A stretch of DNA of 64,000 nt from Diabrotica undecimpunctata (lineage: Eukaryota > Arthropoda > Insecta > Coleoptera > Chrysomelidae), in the NCBI RefSeq assembly GCF_040954645.1, contig NC_092808.1:80202889-80266888 (forward strand), given 5' to 3'. Of the stretch, positions 18,806 to 31,799 are shown piece by piece. The translations under genes were made by a program, and so were the position numbers. Below the pieces are notes generated by a model. The model searched no databases. It saw only the letters and a program-made list of their open reading frames with translations, and was not told the origin of the DNA. Position 1 is the first letter of the stretch. Each line of letters starts with the position of its first letter.

Positions 18806-21800
18806 CTTTATATTTCTTACTCCTTACTTAGACAATTTTACTGGTCTTCCATCACACATCCAGGGGCTTGTTATTTTTTTGTAGTTTGATGGCCCTTAAA
18901 CGTCTTTTACCGTTGGCGGGTTTGTTATTTCATTCTCTTCATTTTCTGGCTCTTATAATAGCTCATACTCTGTGTATTTTACGTCTTTATAGTGGGAGTT
19001 TTCGGTCAATAGTTTTCTAAAATACGTTTCTATTCCTACACAGATTGGTTTTTAGTTTGTACCCTTGTTTTATATGTTTGATAATTTATATGCACTCCAT
19101 GTTTTGTCTTCCCTACAGTTTATTTGCATGTCTAAAAATTACTTATTTACAACATAATTAAAGCCACGTTAAGAGCGCTTAATAGGGCTGATTTTTTCTT
19201 AGCGTTTATGAGCACTTATAGATGGTTTTTATGATTATGTTAAAAATTATCCTTATATACCGAGCTAAATAATGTAATTTTTCTTCAATTGTTTCATAGT
19301 TTTAAATCTTATTTCTTAATTTTAATTATTGCCGTTTTTTGGAAATTTCCCTTTTTTTATTAGTTTTTGAATATGGATAGTAGTTTAGGTGTACAACTTT
19401 TAGTATCCAGCTTTTTTTACATTCATTTCTTAAATATCCTGATTTATAATTTCTTATAATTAAGTGTAATATTTATTACAAAATAAATATTTTATTTAAT
19501 ATGTTTTATAATTCTCTGTTACCAGTTTTTTACCATTTAAATTATTACAAGTTCTTTTATTATCATTTAATTAATTTCTTACTAACCATACAATACTTTT
19601 TTATAATATAAATGTTATCATAGTTGTTTCGGTTTGGCACATTAGGACAAAAATAGTATTTTCTATTCTTTCTGCTTATACTCTCTCGTGTTTGTTTTTT
19701 TTTTGTCATAGTTTTACCTAATACTGCATATCCTGTATATTCAAATAAAACCTTCAATTTTTTTTACTATACAAACTAATCACTATTACAATTACAATTA
19801 AAAAAATTATACTATACTGTTTGAAATTTTTCAAAAAAAAAAAAGAATTTTTGCTTGAAAATTAAACTAGGTATATAATACTGATTTCTCATTTTTTTAT
19901 CCCAATGGATAAAAATTCAATATGTCTCATCTAATACTATGAATTTTGTGGATCTTCTTTGCATTGCGAGTATTTAGAATTATTTGAGAAATTATATTCC
20001 TAGTCAAGAATATTTATTTAAAACAGTTGAAGGTAATAAAATTTGTTGACTTATATCTGTATATCCAACATAGATGTTAAAAAACTGAACATTATCTATT
20101 TCAGTACTAAGCTTTTTAACTTTACCATAAGAATTAAAAATGTAGACCAGCTGACTTTAGTCGTTGTTATTGAGAACATTGAGGTTTGATAGATCATGTT
20201 CTATCAACTTAAAACTGTTCCAAAAGTGACTATTAAAGTGAGAATTACACGTACCTAAAATAGGTAATAAAAAATTAAAAGTAATCTTGTTCTTAAATAT
20301 TAGTTATTAAAGACCTTGAAAATATTTATTATTTTTTGACTAATAGAATATCCATCGGAATTCAGTGTATCCGAAATCCGTAGTTAATAAAATCTATTGT
20401 TTTGCTGTACGAATGTTCTGCCCTCCTCTCACATAACCTTTTAACTAAGTAATGACCGAATTCCCCCAACTTCAGCAGAAAATATGGGCAAGTAGCACGC
20501 ACACGTATGATTTATTTGACTGGCAATTCTAATACTAACACTGTTTTGGACATACATAGAGAGCTGACCCACTAAATCATGAGTTTAAAGGTTATAGTTA
20601 GAAAATTTAAAAGTATTTTAAATTACGTTTTTAAATTTTGTCAATAATTAGTTTTGACAGAAATGAAATTTTTTCTGTTAATTGCTTTAATCCTTTCGGT
20701 CGTGATTTAATTTGCGATAACAAAAAATTCTGGTTTTTGGCACATTCGTATTATTATTTTTTGTTATTTTTTGACGTTTTGTTCAAAGGCCTAAGTTTAA
20801 TAGTTTTTAAGTTAGATGTGTGCACCGCAGTACACACTGGGACTCAATGGTAAATTGGTAACGGAGAATATTTGGTCAAATATTTTTATTTTTTTACTAG
20901 AAATAAACTTTTTTTGTGTATAATAAATGGATTAAATTTTATATACATTTTCTCAATTTTCTTGCTTTTCTTCATCAGACATGCTTCAGGGCCTTTCTAT
21001 CCAGACATTTCTAATGTTTGTTCTAACAAGTGCGTTTATACTTTTCTATTTGGGAGTTTTTAAATTGTCACCGCCATTAAATCTAGTATTTTGAGTCATA
21101 CATGATTTTTATGTTTTTTTTTGTTATAGTAGGTATATCTGCTTTTGCATCTGAAATTGCTTAAGCAGACTCCAACTATACGCAGGAAGCAGACTATGCT
21201 TTCTTCATATTTATTGTCGGTTCAATGTCTTCGTATTTTGTTTATCCAACTTTACTCATTCGTTGTTTATTATGTTTGTCAGAAATTGTTTATTTTTTTC
21301 TTAAACTAGTACCGAAATTTTAATTATAATTAACATACCCACCGTTTCGTATTCTAATTAAGCTGTTAGTTGTTTTTGAGGTGGATTTAGTCTTTCGTTT
21401 TTTTAAAATTTTTGGAGCGAAATTAGATAATAAGATAAATATGTCAGTAAGGACAATTACCGATATTTTTTATATTTCTTTTCGATACCAGTTGGTTAAA
21501 CAGTTGTTGTTGTTGTTGTTTTCGATTATATTATATGAAATATTTTCAAAAATAAACATTTTAAAATATGCGGTTGAAACAAGCTCCACAACAATTTTTG
21601 ATTTTTTGCATTATTGAACATATTTAGACACTACAGCAGATGCAGTTACTCAAAATAGGTTACCTTTGGTCGTACTTAAATAAGAATGCCTTTAGGATGT
21701 CTTAGATACACGCATCAAGCCGTATCAAATTACCTGATTTAAACGAAAATAGTTCTTGATTTTCCGACGGAATGAGGAATTGCTTCTGTCGTTTCATGAA

Positions 21801-22440
21801 TAAACAAAAAATTGATTAATTAGATTTGACCCTCTTGATAAGAGTACAGAGGACCTCCTGATCCGTTCAGAGCCGTCTGGTCATAGAATATTTTGGTTCC
21901 TATTTTGTTAAACATCAGTATAAAAGTTTTTTACTACCTGACAAAATCTACAAAATACAAAATCTTAACGTCATATAGATGAATTTAAATAATTTTGACT
22001 TAATAATAAATTTGCAAATATTTACCAATGGTTCTTGAATATTTTCTTCCTTGCATACTCTACATTTAAATAACGTATATGATTAAATATAATTAATTAA
22101 TAAATAATGCTTTTTAAACATAAAATAAATACATCTAAATAAAAAGCCTCTGGCTGTAGATCCGGCGACAAATTTGTAAACAAGGTATAATTGGTTTCTG
22201 TACAACCTTCTAATAGGCTACACAATATTTCTCGACGAATCAACAATACGCTCTCTTCCTTATTATATTCAATATCTTGATGTTGCAATAGGGTAATATT
22301 ATATTTTGAAGTTTTTTTAATATTTCATTCGGAATTCGTTTTAATTGCGTAAACATGTAGAAACAGTTTTTTACTAGTTTATTAATAAAAATGATAATAT
22401 AATTCATTAATATATTTATTTTAAAATTAAAAAAAAAACT
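18804..22440. other. AT-rich sequence without recognisable genes
   Basis: 3.6 kb with only short random frames. A T-rich stretch near 20700-20860 containing gacgttttgttcaaaggcc may be an old element end. I see no domain, RNA gene or repeat boundary that can be supported. Confidence 0.5.
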
Positions 22441-22454
22441 TGATAGGCATATAA

Positions 22455-22860
22455 AATTGATATCATGGAATGTGCGGACCCTATAACAAGGAGAAGCTTC
22501 TAGAGCTCATATCATAACAGATCTCTATAAAACCAACGAAGCAGCGCTTTAAGAAATAGGCTGGACAAGACAGGTTATCATGAAGAAGCAAAGACATACA
22601 CTATACTATAGCTGTGCTCCGGAGAGTACGTGCTTGGAGTGGCATTTCTTGTCAGCCGGAGAATTGATAATGGGATTCATAGCAACAAGTCACTGAATCT
22701 GCTGCTTAAGTAATAAGGGCCAATTATTTAGCTATATACTTAGCAATAGTTTAGAAACGCACACGCCACCTACAGAGGACAAAACAATGTTAGAAAAAGA
22801 AGATTTCAATGAAGAGCTGAAAGCTACATTTAAACGTGAAAAAAGTATTGGCAAGTGGTC
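22455..22860 (+). pseudogene. RTE-type LINE endonuclease remnant
   Basis: Plus strand reads ISWNVRTLYNKEKLLELIS with one frame change, then ALEEIGWTRQVI-like and HTLYYSCAPES pieces, the N-terminal beta strands of a LINE apurinic endonuclease (Trp-Asn-Val-Arg-Thr box and Ile-Gly-Trp-Thr box). Several stops and frameshifts. Confidence 0.7.
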
Positions 22861-23110
22861 TCCTTTTTATGTAGGTAATTGCTATCAGTTCATGCTTTAT
22901 TTTTTGCAAAGCGTCTCTTCTCTCTTCAGTCACTCTGATGCTATTTGATACGTTTCTGGTCATTTATTGTTCTTTAATTTGTCTACAACTGTTTTAATCT
23001 CGAATACTGTTGGTCCATCTCTTATTTATGTTGTCTGTTTGGTCCAATGGGTTACCAAGTTTCACTCTCCTCCTATCTTACTCAAGATTTTTTCTAAACT
23101 GTTATTATTT
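22861..23110 (-). pseudogene. LINE RT N-terminal scrap
   Basis: Minus strand includes TVFEIKTVVDKLKNNK followed by a Pro-Glu/Gly region and ASE-LKREETLCKK, the block before the RT palm in RTE-like elements. It is opposed to the endonuclease remnant next to it, so a rearrangement separates them. Confidence 0.55.
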
Positions 23111-23590
23111 ATATATCTATTTCTACAAATAGTTGTACTCGGTTTAAATTATTTTCTGATTTTGTTCAGTTTGTGGTAAAATTTTCTTGTTTTTTTTTTT
23201 AAACTTACTTAGTTCTTGCAGTTCTTAAGGTTCTTAGTTTAGATTTTCTCTCCTGCTTATGTAGTTGATTTTTTTTCATTACTTAGTTATTTATATCCCT
23301 CGTCTGCTTGTCAGATTTTGTGTCCTTTTTGCATCAGTAAATATGCTCCGTTTGTTCTTTCTGTTTTATTCTGAGATTATTCATCAAACGTGTCATCCGT
23401 TCTTGTTCTTCTCTGTTTACTTTAAATACCTAGTATTTTTTGAGATAATAAAAGCTAAAAAAAATGTACTACTTCTATAACAGTAAAAATTTACAACTTT
23501 TTAAATCTAAGAAGTATATTAAAACATATTTATAAATTCCACAAGGATAATAAATTTCTGTAGTTTGCTGTATACCATGAATCACAAATT
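23111..23590. other. unassigned AT-rich sequence
   Basis: T-rich with no supportable feature. Confidence 0.4.
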
Positions 23591-23760
23591 TTTTTATGTA
23601 AAACAACATTTTATAAAAGGTGTATAAATATAAAATCCCTATCGGGTTACATCAGAGAATGTTTTCGGAATCACTATTTTATTATCAGTGCTTTCCTAAA
23701 ATAAGTATTACTACTTTAATTAAATTAAACGTAAAAGTAAAACTTCTAACTAAATTAATA
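23591..23760 (-). mobile_element. PLE terminal fragment
   Basis: The minus strand carries CACTGATAA, a short stem and GATTCCGAAAACATTC, followed by ctgatgtaacccgatagg, an arrangement I associate with insect PLE terminal repeats. No coding part remains. Confidence 0.55.
23663..23688 (-). ncRNA. hammerhead-like motif, degenerate
   Basis: CTGATAA (23682-23688) and GAAA (23663-23666) on the minus strand. The first box has one change from CTGATGA and stem II is weak. Confidence 0.4.
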
Positions 23761-23989
23761 ACAAAAATGTGGTTTGATGCTTACTAGGTTTATATGTTTA
23801 AACCACTAAATACATAGGTAAATACCCTTTAAATATAGTTAAATTAAAGGTCGGGATATGATTAGAGTTCTTTACTGTACTGTTTAAGTTTGCTGTAATA
23901 GGAGTATGGTTTTACGTAAACTTGTGTGATAATAAGGCCGTATATATTAAAAATCAACATTTGGGACTTAATACGTACAGTGTGTATAA

Positions 23990-24340
23990 AGTTCTAAATA
24001 AATTATTGTTAGAACGGTTTTGATATTTGTATCACTGATAAATGAGTACAGTTCCTTCATATGATTGTTTGCTCCCACAAAATTTGTAGCATTGTCCGAG
24101 TACAAGTTTTAACAGAGACCCCTTCTAGCAACAAAACGTTTGGAACAGTTTAAGAATGACTTTGTAGTTAACTCATAAACCAATTCAATATGAGTTGCCC
24201 TAGTAGTAAAGCAAGTGAATATACAGATGTAACTCTTAACAATTTTTCAATTTCTTAGGTTGCTTGTTTTTAACTGAAAGGGACCACCATAATCAATACC
24301 GCAATTAATGAAAGGTCTGTATATTTGGTTTTTAATATTT
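23990..24340 (-). pseudogene. BEL/Pao integrase remnant
   Basis: Minus strand reads FINCGIDYGGPFQLKT, then THIELVYELTTKSFLNCSKR, FVARRG and SDNATNFVGANNHMKEL, the start of the integrase core of BEL/Pao elements with both catalytic Asp residues visible (in GIDYGGP and SDNATNF). Two stops and a one-base frame change. No LTR was found around it. Confidence 0.8.
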
Positions 24341-24569
24341 TAGAAATATTACTACTTAAAACTTACAAAACTAAAAACTGTCCATTTTTGTTCGCCATCA
24401 TGGATCTGCCTCTTTTATTGACACTTGATACGAGTCGGCGCGTAGATGCCGCGCACAGAGTCGGCTTAGCTATACTGTTCACATACATACTTAATAAGTG
24501 ATTTAAATAAAATTAGTTAAACTATGTGTACTTCACTTAATCCCTGAACCCACAGAAAATCGTAAAAAT

Positions 24570-24587
24570 TGGTGTCAAAAGTGGGAT
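24570..24587 (+). other. primer binding site, tRNA-Leu type
   Basis: TGGTGTCAAAAGTGGGAT lies just after the left LTR end and differs at one base from the complement of the 3' end of insect tRNA-Leu. Confidence 0.65.
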
Positions 24588-24590
24588 TGG

Positions 24591-25100
24591 TCGAGATAGA
24601 AGTAATGGTTCTCATAGCCGACATCGTAGATGAGTTCATCCTGGGTATCGACATTATGTCCGATCATGAGTTTATTGTAGATATCGGAAACAGGACCTTA
24701 GTCGTCGCCAAGGAAGAAATTCTACTATCTGCCTTTTAAAAATCAGCAAAATGGACTAAAGATGTTAGTAGCAGAAGACAAGAAGATCCATTTTAACAGC
24801 GAAAAGATCGTGGTTGCACAAATTGATGATCTGGTGGCTTGGGAGCCATGTTATTAAAACCAGAAAAGCATGTCAATGCAGACGTTATTGTGATGAGATG
24901 TTATGTAGATGGGGATAAGAACAAGGTTCCAGTAAGAGGGCCCAGCTCAAATAACAACAAGATCACCTTATAAAAAGGCCAAGTAGTTGGAGTATGCGAA
25001 CTAATTATAATAATGACCAGAATAGAAGAAAACGTGTGAATAGTCATCAGTAAACACCAACTTTTCCCGGAAATGTTCGAAACTACCATCCCGATGCCAT
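24591..25100 (+). pseudogene. Gypsy protease C-terminal remnant
   Basis: VLIADIVDEFILGIDIMSDH (24606-24665) is the typical Ile-Leu-Gly-x-Asp end of a Gypsy protease. Further frames toward 25100 look like the linker to RT. Stops interrupt. Confidence 0.65.
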
Positions 25101-25199
25101 TTTAAGAAGCACGAAGAGACCCTGTTCTATCGGATAAACCAGGATTGAAGCCGTTGTCAATTTATGCTGGAGTGTGGTTAAGGCAAGCTGGCTGTCTGG

Positions 25200-25740
25200 T
25201 ATCCCGTCACATGATAGCTTCTTTTTGATCAGGTTATAAAGAGATTTGGCAATCGTTTCAAAATCTTTCAGGAAGCGACGATCGTAAATGTAAAGGTTAA
25301 GAAAGATTAGGACATCGTGTTTGTTTCTTGGTGTGGGTCATTCTTGTACTGCTTATATTTTTGCCGGGTCTGCTGCATTTTCTGAGGATGAAATTATATG
25401 TCCAAGGAAACTAACTTTTTCTTGGAAGAGCTCTCATTTCTTGGCATTTACTTGTAGGTGGGCATTCCTAAATCTGGTGAAAATTGGCAAGGTGTTCATT
25501 AAAATCCTTCCCGATGACCATGATGTTATCGAGGTATACCAGACAGGTTTTCGTGTAAGTCCCCTAAGTACTAGCTCCATTTATCCAGTTATCATTCAAA
25601 ATTACAAATTGTGCATTACACAATCCGAATGGCATCACTTTGAATTGGTAAAGCCCATTTCTAGCAGAAAATGCTGTCTTCCCTCTATCTTTAGGGGGTA
25701 GACTGCAACTTGCCAGTGGTCGCTTTTGAGTTCCACGGTA
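25200..25740 (-). pseudogene. Gypsy RT fragment, inverted within the element
   Basis: Minus strand has KTAFSARNGLYQFKVMPFGL (RT palm, the Met-Pro-Phe-Gly-Leu box) and, further on, CLVYLDNIMVIGKDFNEHL, the catalytic Tyr-x-Asp-Asp block with the second Asp changed to Asn. Protease and integrase on both sides are on the plus strand. Confidence 0.8.
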
Positions 25741-26480
25741 AGAAACCATTTTCACACCGGGACTCCATGGGAACGGGTCACTGTTGACATATTCTGGGAC
25801 CATTTTCAGTAACAAGATTAGGCTACATGTAATTCATGGTTGCTATGGACTATTTTTCCTAGTTGCACTACCCAACCAAATGTCGTTCCCCGAAATATGG
25901 TTCCACTTCTGCTTCATTCTGATAGGAGCACAACTTCGAATCGGAAGTTTGGAAGACCATGATGGCTTTGATGGGAATTAAGAAGACCAGAATGACACCG
26001 CTTCATTCTCAGTCTGATGACATGTTGGAAGGGCATAACTATACCATCAAAAACTACCTGTTCCTGTTTGTACATGAAAATCGAAGAGACTGGGACAAAC
26101 TGGTGCCTCTGTTTCTACTAGGCTACCGAAGCTCCCAACATGAAGTAACTTGTTACACTTCAGCACTGTTTTTTACTCTTAGAGAGATAAAACTTTCCAT
26201 CAATCTCCTACATGGCAATCTATCAGGCGAAAAGGCGGAGCAAGAGACACTTAACACCGGAGTATGTTAGCGGCCTACAAGAATAGCTGTTTAAAGTTTA
26301 TGATTTCGCCAAAGAAATAAGCTACAACCCACCAGTGACCGGATGAAGGTTAGGTTCGATCAGAAATCCACAATGGTTACCTTGAGTAGGAACCATACAT
26401 AGTCACTTATAATACGGAATATAAACGATCTTGTATATAGGGTGTAACTGACGCCACGGAGTAAGCCAAAGGTCGCCAAC
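25741..26480 (+). pseudogene. Gypsy integrase remnant
   Basis: FMVAMDYFS near 25830 and an open piece at 25959-26270 with KKTRMTPLHSQSDDMLEGHN and DKLVPLFLLGYRSSQHE, the second half of a Gypsy integrase core. Stops elsewhere. Confidence 0.75.
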
Positions 26481-26581
26481 CTGAAAAAAATGTATCATTA
26501 TGTATTATTATTAAGGACAGAAACCACCGACCTGGTCTATTTAGGTGCTGTTCGGGGCGAATAACCTGAAAAAGTGGGCGA

Positions 26582-26903
26582 TGTTATGTGTCCCTAATTA
26601 CGGTCGTGTACTTCACTAGGCGAAGCTCTTTTCTTTTGCGAAAATTCAGTATAGTAGACGTGTAAAATCGAGAAATTATGATCTTTTTATTTAAGGCGGT
26701 TATCTAGAGTTTAAAATTTAGTTTTGCGAATAGCAAAGTATTGATTTTGTAAAGTGATATACATTAATTTATTCTTAATGGGATATTTGTTATTTAGTTA
26801 TTTATTTATTATTAATGAATTTTTTTTAGTACGTCAGTTAAATAAAATTAGTTTAACTACGTGTACTTTACTTATTCCCTGAACACGCAGAAAAAACGTA
26901 ACA
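26582..26903 (+). repeat. right LTR of the rearranged Gypsy
   Basis: 322 bp beginning TGTTATG and ending CGTAACA. Its last 90 bases resemble 24500-24565. Confidence 0.7.
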
Positions 26904-27948
26904 ATATGTATATATGTTTTCCTACCTACAATTAAAAAATGTATCTAACCTCAACCCATCTACAATTATATTTTATATCTTCTATAATTTTTCTACCAAA
27001 CCTTTAGGGTAGATCATACCTTAAATATCAACCTATTTATAGTTGCTACTGTTATAATTAATAAAATTTAACATATTTAATTATACGCAATGTTGACCAT
27101 AGTTACTTTTAGACACATACCTTCGGTTACATTAACTGCTTTGTTCAGACTTCCATGTTAATGTGATTAAATAACATATTAAAATGCTTTTTTAATTAAA
27201 CATTACTAATAAAGCTGAAAGGTTTGTTCTGTCCCTTTAACTGCTACTATTTAAACATAAAATAAACATAATTAGTTCGTTTTTACAGAGACGACGAACA
27301 GTCTGTATTATTTACCTTTTCTAATTAGTCCTTTAAATAAACTTGCAAATAGTTTGGTTGCCTTATGTAATTATGGTAATTATTTGTTTAATCATATAGT
27401 CAACTATAAACTTAAGTATTAATTATACGTTTTGTTAAAATTATGTTTTGCTCTATAACCAGTTTACAGGTTAGTGGAAACAATTTTTTTCTATTTTAAT
27501 TATATAGCGCGCCCTGAAGGAAAAGCGATGAATAAAATAATTAAAATTCTTTTAAAACACATGCTAGTCTTGTAATTGAAAAACTTGATATGTCACTCAT
27601 GTCAGAAAATAAGATTGATTTTAGTAGATATGTCTACCATTAAAAAAATTTACTTTAAAAATTAAAAAAGCATGAATTTAACCGATGCTGTATTTTACGA
27701 TACCTTAATTTCATTAACTCGTCATAAAATGTATTAAACCATTTATTGCGTTTTGTAAATGAATTCACGAGTGATGATTACTGATTAGATCCCAAAATGC
27801 TAATAAGTTGGATTAATTTTTCTAGATTTTATAGTCAAATAATAATTATGTTTTAAATGAAGAGACGCTTTTGTCGACAATTCTGAATTACTAATAATTA
27901 TTATTAACTGGAATTACTAACTGTAAACTTTTTTAAAATATTCTATAT
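26904..27948. other. AT-rich sequence without recognisable genes
   Basis: About 1 kb with no supportable coding or repeat feature. Confidence 0.5.
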
Positions 27949-28800
27949 CAGTAGTTCTCAACCTTTTTGAGTCATGTACCACAAAATTCTTTTTATTATT
28001 TTTGGTACCAGCTATCTGAAATATCTATCTAGCTAAGTAATCTAACCATAATTTATATGCTGGAATTTTAAGGAATGGATAAAAAATATAAAGATAGTTA
28101 AACTAATTAGTGAGAAGGTTGTGCTTGAGTATTTCCACATAAGTTATTAATGGTTATTATTAATGGTCTGGTTCGTTTAATCAGATATAGTCGAAGATCA
28201 CGTTATACTGAAGTTTATTTCCGTATAAGTGCTTAATATTTAGTATTACAAACAATCTATTCTCGCACATGTTGTCGAAAAGGGTACCAAGTATTTTAAA
28301 GCTTGTTTTGCAAGTGAATAGAAATTAAAATTCCTTCTTTCCAAAAATTTTTCAGTTCACCATTACACGACAAATCAAGGAATTGCGTATCCATTAAAAG
28401 TCAGAATATTTTTCTGTGACGTACCCATTAAATTGCTTGATTAATTTATCATAGTTAATCACAACGTAACAATACCTCAGAAATAATATTAATTTCATTA
28501 TCTGTAACGAAGCTTTCAAGTATCAGAAAATGGTGGAGTAAATTATTTTTAAGATTTATTTTTACAAGTTCAAACTTCTTTGTAAACGACACAACCTTAT
28601 CAAAAACTACAACCCGAGTTGTATGCTTGGTATACTCAAATTCAAATCGATTAGTCTGGTAAATATATCACTGAAATATGCTATTTGGTACAACCAAATT
28701 TTGTCAGTAAACTTGTCTTTTAGCTCGTGATTTTGTGTAGCTAGTAATATTTGAACTTAGAAACGAAGCTCAAATAATCGAGTTAGTACCTTTCTCTTAA
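27949..28800 (-). pseudogene. hAT transposase C-terminal half and one terminal inverted repeat
   Basis: A hAT-type end cagtagttctcaacc starts at 27949. The minus strand from about 28760 to 28190 encodes pieces of a ZBED5/FAM200-like hAT transposase: LKDKFTDKIWLYQIAYFSDI, FTRLIDLNLS, then QFLDLSCNGELKNFW and ALKYLVPFSTTCAR, the C-terminal dimerisation region. It has several frameshifts. The second terminal repeat was not found, so the copy is 5'-truncated. Confidence 0.78.
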
Positions 28801-28955
28801 AAACCACCTAACCTCTGTATGTAGGATCATACTGTCGTAAACACTTCCCATGTTGGAACACGAAAGCCGAAATAGACTTGAATTTAAAGCTCTTGACGTT
28901 AAGCAATTAAGCACTTAAAGCCTTAATAGAAAATAATAAATAAGCCGTCATAGAA

Positions 28956-28996
28956 AGAGAGAGAGAGAGCGAGCGGGAGAGAGAGAGAGAGAAAGA
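28956..28996. repeat. (GA)n microsatellite
   Basis: About 40 bases of GA with a few substitutions, the only clear GA tract of its size in the window. Confidence 0.9.
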
Positions 28997-29069
28997 AAGC
29001 GAGGGATAATAAGTAGCTGGGCCAGTGACATTCCATCAGTACATCTTCAGTTTAATGTTGAAGGTTAAG

Positions 29070-29565
29070 TTTACGGCGATATTACACGGTTCAATTTTTC
29101 TTCCAATTTGGATGAAGCAACCAAATTGATCTACGTAACGATAAAAGTTAATCAAATGCTGGCGTTAAAAGAATTGAAGATTCTCAATATTTTCACTTGC
29201 AGCGTTGAATCTTCAACGCGGTTAAACGAGAAATTAATGTGTAAACACAAGAATTGAAAGATTCACTTTACCAGTCAGTCGCGCGCGCACAGTGTTGAGG
29301 AAGAGCGTATTTGGACGGTACATAGCTAACTACTATATACCTAAGTAATAATTTTCAAATGGAAGGAAGATGATATGCCTTTGTTCTGGGAACATTTTAA
29401 TAAGTATTCGTATCTACGGAATTATAAAAAGGAGTATTACAAAACCGAGATGGTCGTGGAAAGGCTATTAAATCGCTTATTAAAGATTGGAACATTTAGT
29501 GGTATACCCGAAGAAGACAAAATTAAAAATTTAAGATATCCGTATTCGTTATACTTGTGAGTTAA
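29070..29565 (+). pseudogene. possible PIF/Harbinger MADF-protein exon
   Basis: A plus-strand frame from about 29358 to 29560 reads WKEDDMPLFWEHFNKYSYL then NYKKEYYKTEMVVERLLNRL and DKIKNLRYPYSLYL, which resembles the MADF (Adf-1-type Myb) domain accompanying PIF/Harbinger transposases. The end is followed by GTGAGT, a possible splice donor. About 250 bp upstream is a stretch beginning ttacacggttcaattttt that could be a terminal repeat. No transposase is present. Confidence 0.4.
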
Positions 29566-31400
29566 CAAAGATAAAACCATCAATCAAAAGCGGCTGTTCA
29601 ACATATGATATTTATGTTCCAAAGTGTTTTTGGTTAAAACAAACACATGAGCTTTTGAATGCTGTATGTGTTTCAAGGGAAAGCGTTTCCTTAGCTTCTT
29701 TTTCAATAATTATTTTAATAAATGATCACATATTAATGCACCTTCTAAACAGTCGACTTTTTTCGATATCTTTCGAAGAATATATGCTCAGCAGTTCACT
29801 TTTTAGATAACGTGTAAATAGCATTGTTTCTATTTCTGCTTCATTCAACCAAAGTGATTCAATTCAGGTGAACCGTAGAATTTTGCCTTACAGGTCTTAG
29901 ATATTAGGGGTGATTGAACGCCTTATCCAGATTTTCCACTAACTTATGTAGTACTACTTCTAAACTGCCTGTAATATTTCCTGCCTTATCTTTTCCTGTA
30001 ATAATTTTCGCATAGCTGCTATTTAGTTAAGTGTTTGACGGATTTGCAACATGACGTGAATGATTTGTGTTTTATCTACGAAGCGTTGAAAATTTACTTT
30101 TCTGGAGCTCTTTATATATTTGTAGTGGAGTGTAGTTTCGTTATGTGGTATAACGAACCTCTATCGAGCTCTTTCTAAAAGTGGCAGATCTTTCGATGTG
30201 CCCCTATATTTAACGTTGAAAATGATCAGTGTTGTAACTCTGTACTCTTCCAATGCTTTGCTTTTTTAATGTTGTGTGGATACGTTTACGGGTCTATATA
30301 TGCTAACTTGAAATCCATAGTTTTGTTTTAACATGATACTTTGATGAGAATTTTTTTCTCCCAGTGATTTGACGAATAATAAATACTTGTGAAATGTGTT
30401 AGCTTAAATTTTGGTTTTATTGTTAGGAAGACCTTTTAAAAGTATATTAACCCAGTGTTTACTGGATGAAGGAATGAACAGCCATTACCTATACCATCAT
30501 AATTTGGTAGTTTATCTAGCTCAGAAGTTCAGTTTTCTTTAACAGTTCTATCTCTTGCCTTTCCGTTCGAGTTCAATAAATTATTTCAAATATATGTATA
30601 TATTTTAATGGTTTAAATAGAAGTAAACCTAGACTAAAAGATTAAAAGGTTTTGATTTAACCACCGATATAATAATGGTATATATTCTTTAGTTCATGAG
30701 GTCTGAATTAATTGTGTGTTTAATTTGAACTGATTAAATTTATTCTTACCTATTTTGCCATATTCAGTGACTGACCTATAGCACGTTTAATTTAATTAAA
30801 TTAACAAAAACAAAATTTATTTTATGGAGAATCTTTTTATCGTTAACTGAGCTTGACCATGTCGGTCAACAGTTGAAACAAGACTCATGTATAAACGTTT
30901 AGTGAAGAGGATATTATATAGAAATTTCTTAAAATTTTTAAATATTATTTTTAAATCTTCTAAAATTCTTATTATCAAATGTAAATTCTTTTTCTATTTA
31001 ACAGTTAAGGCATGGCCGTCGAATTATTATTCCACTAAGTTAATATACATTTTTTTTTCATTTTATTCAGAACGTTCTAGTTATTTCCACTTCGAAATTT
31101 CTCGTCTATATATCTCGGAAGAGTTTGAATGCTGATTTCAAATTACATCGCCAGCGCCAAAATCTGTTCCCTAAAGGATAATAAAGGCAAATTATTTCTT
31201 ACTTCACTTTTTCTCGAAACGGAAAAAACAAAATTATCTCGCCTGGATTTAATTCTAGATGGAATTGCCTTAACTTGGATTATACTAAATTCCGACAGAA
31301 TAATGTTAAAGGATGTACACCGGTAGTATTTTTAGGAAATGAGAAATAAAACATTCTTAAATAATTCTTTGTAAATATTTCCATATAAGTACTACAAAGG
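29566..31400. other. AT-rich sequence without recognisable genes
   Basis: 1.8 kb with only short frames lacking motifs. Confidence 0.5.

Positions 31401-31447
<47 letters not shown>
31401..31447. repeat. (TA)n microsatellite
   Basis: About 46 bases of TA. Confidence 0.95.
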
Positions 31448-31450
<3 letters not shown>

Positions 31451-31799
31451 ATGGTGTAATATTTGTGAAGGATGAGCAATGAGTGTTTTTTAATAATATA
31501 CATATATGTATATAGGGTTCTTATCGCGGTTCTCAAAGAATTAGTTTGTAAGCACTTTTTGAAATTATCTTTATTATATCTATTATGAAACACAGATATA
31601 TATCTAACATAACCAATGTAAAGTTTAAAATAAACTATCTTTAAATTAAAATTCTTATGAAACTAATTAAATTATATAGATAATGTAAATTTTAAACAAA
31701 CTATCTTTAAAATTGAAATTCTTATGATAATAACTAAATTATATTAACAAAATTTTGTACCTTTCTTTCACTTAATGCCTAAATAAAATGTTCTCCAAA

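Larger units (their letters stand above)
24500..26903 (+). mobile_element. rearranged Gypsy element with an internally inverted RT segment
   Basis: Order on the plus strand: a short left LTR end (24500-24565), primer site, protease C-terminus, a break, an RT segment in inverted orientation (about 25200-25740), integrase remains and a right LTR (26582-26903). All coding parts have stops. The left LTR matches only the last 65 bp or so of the right LTR, so its 5' part was lost or replaced. Confidence 0.8.

Noticed and set aside
20638..21063. Two adjacent short plus frames in T-rich DNA
   Set aside because: Phe/Leu-rich translation follows from T-richness; there is no signal peptide or membrane pattern supported by context.
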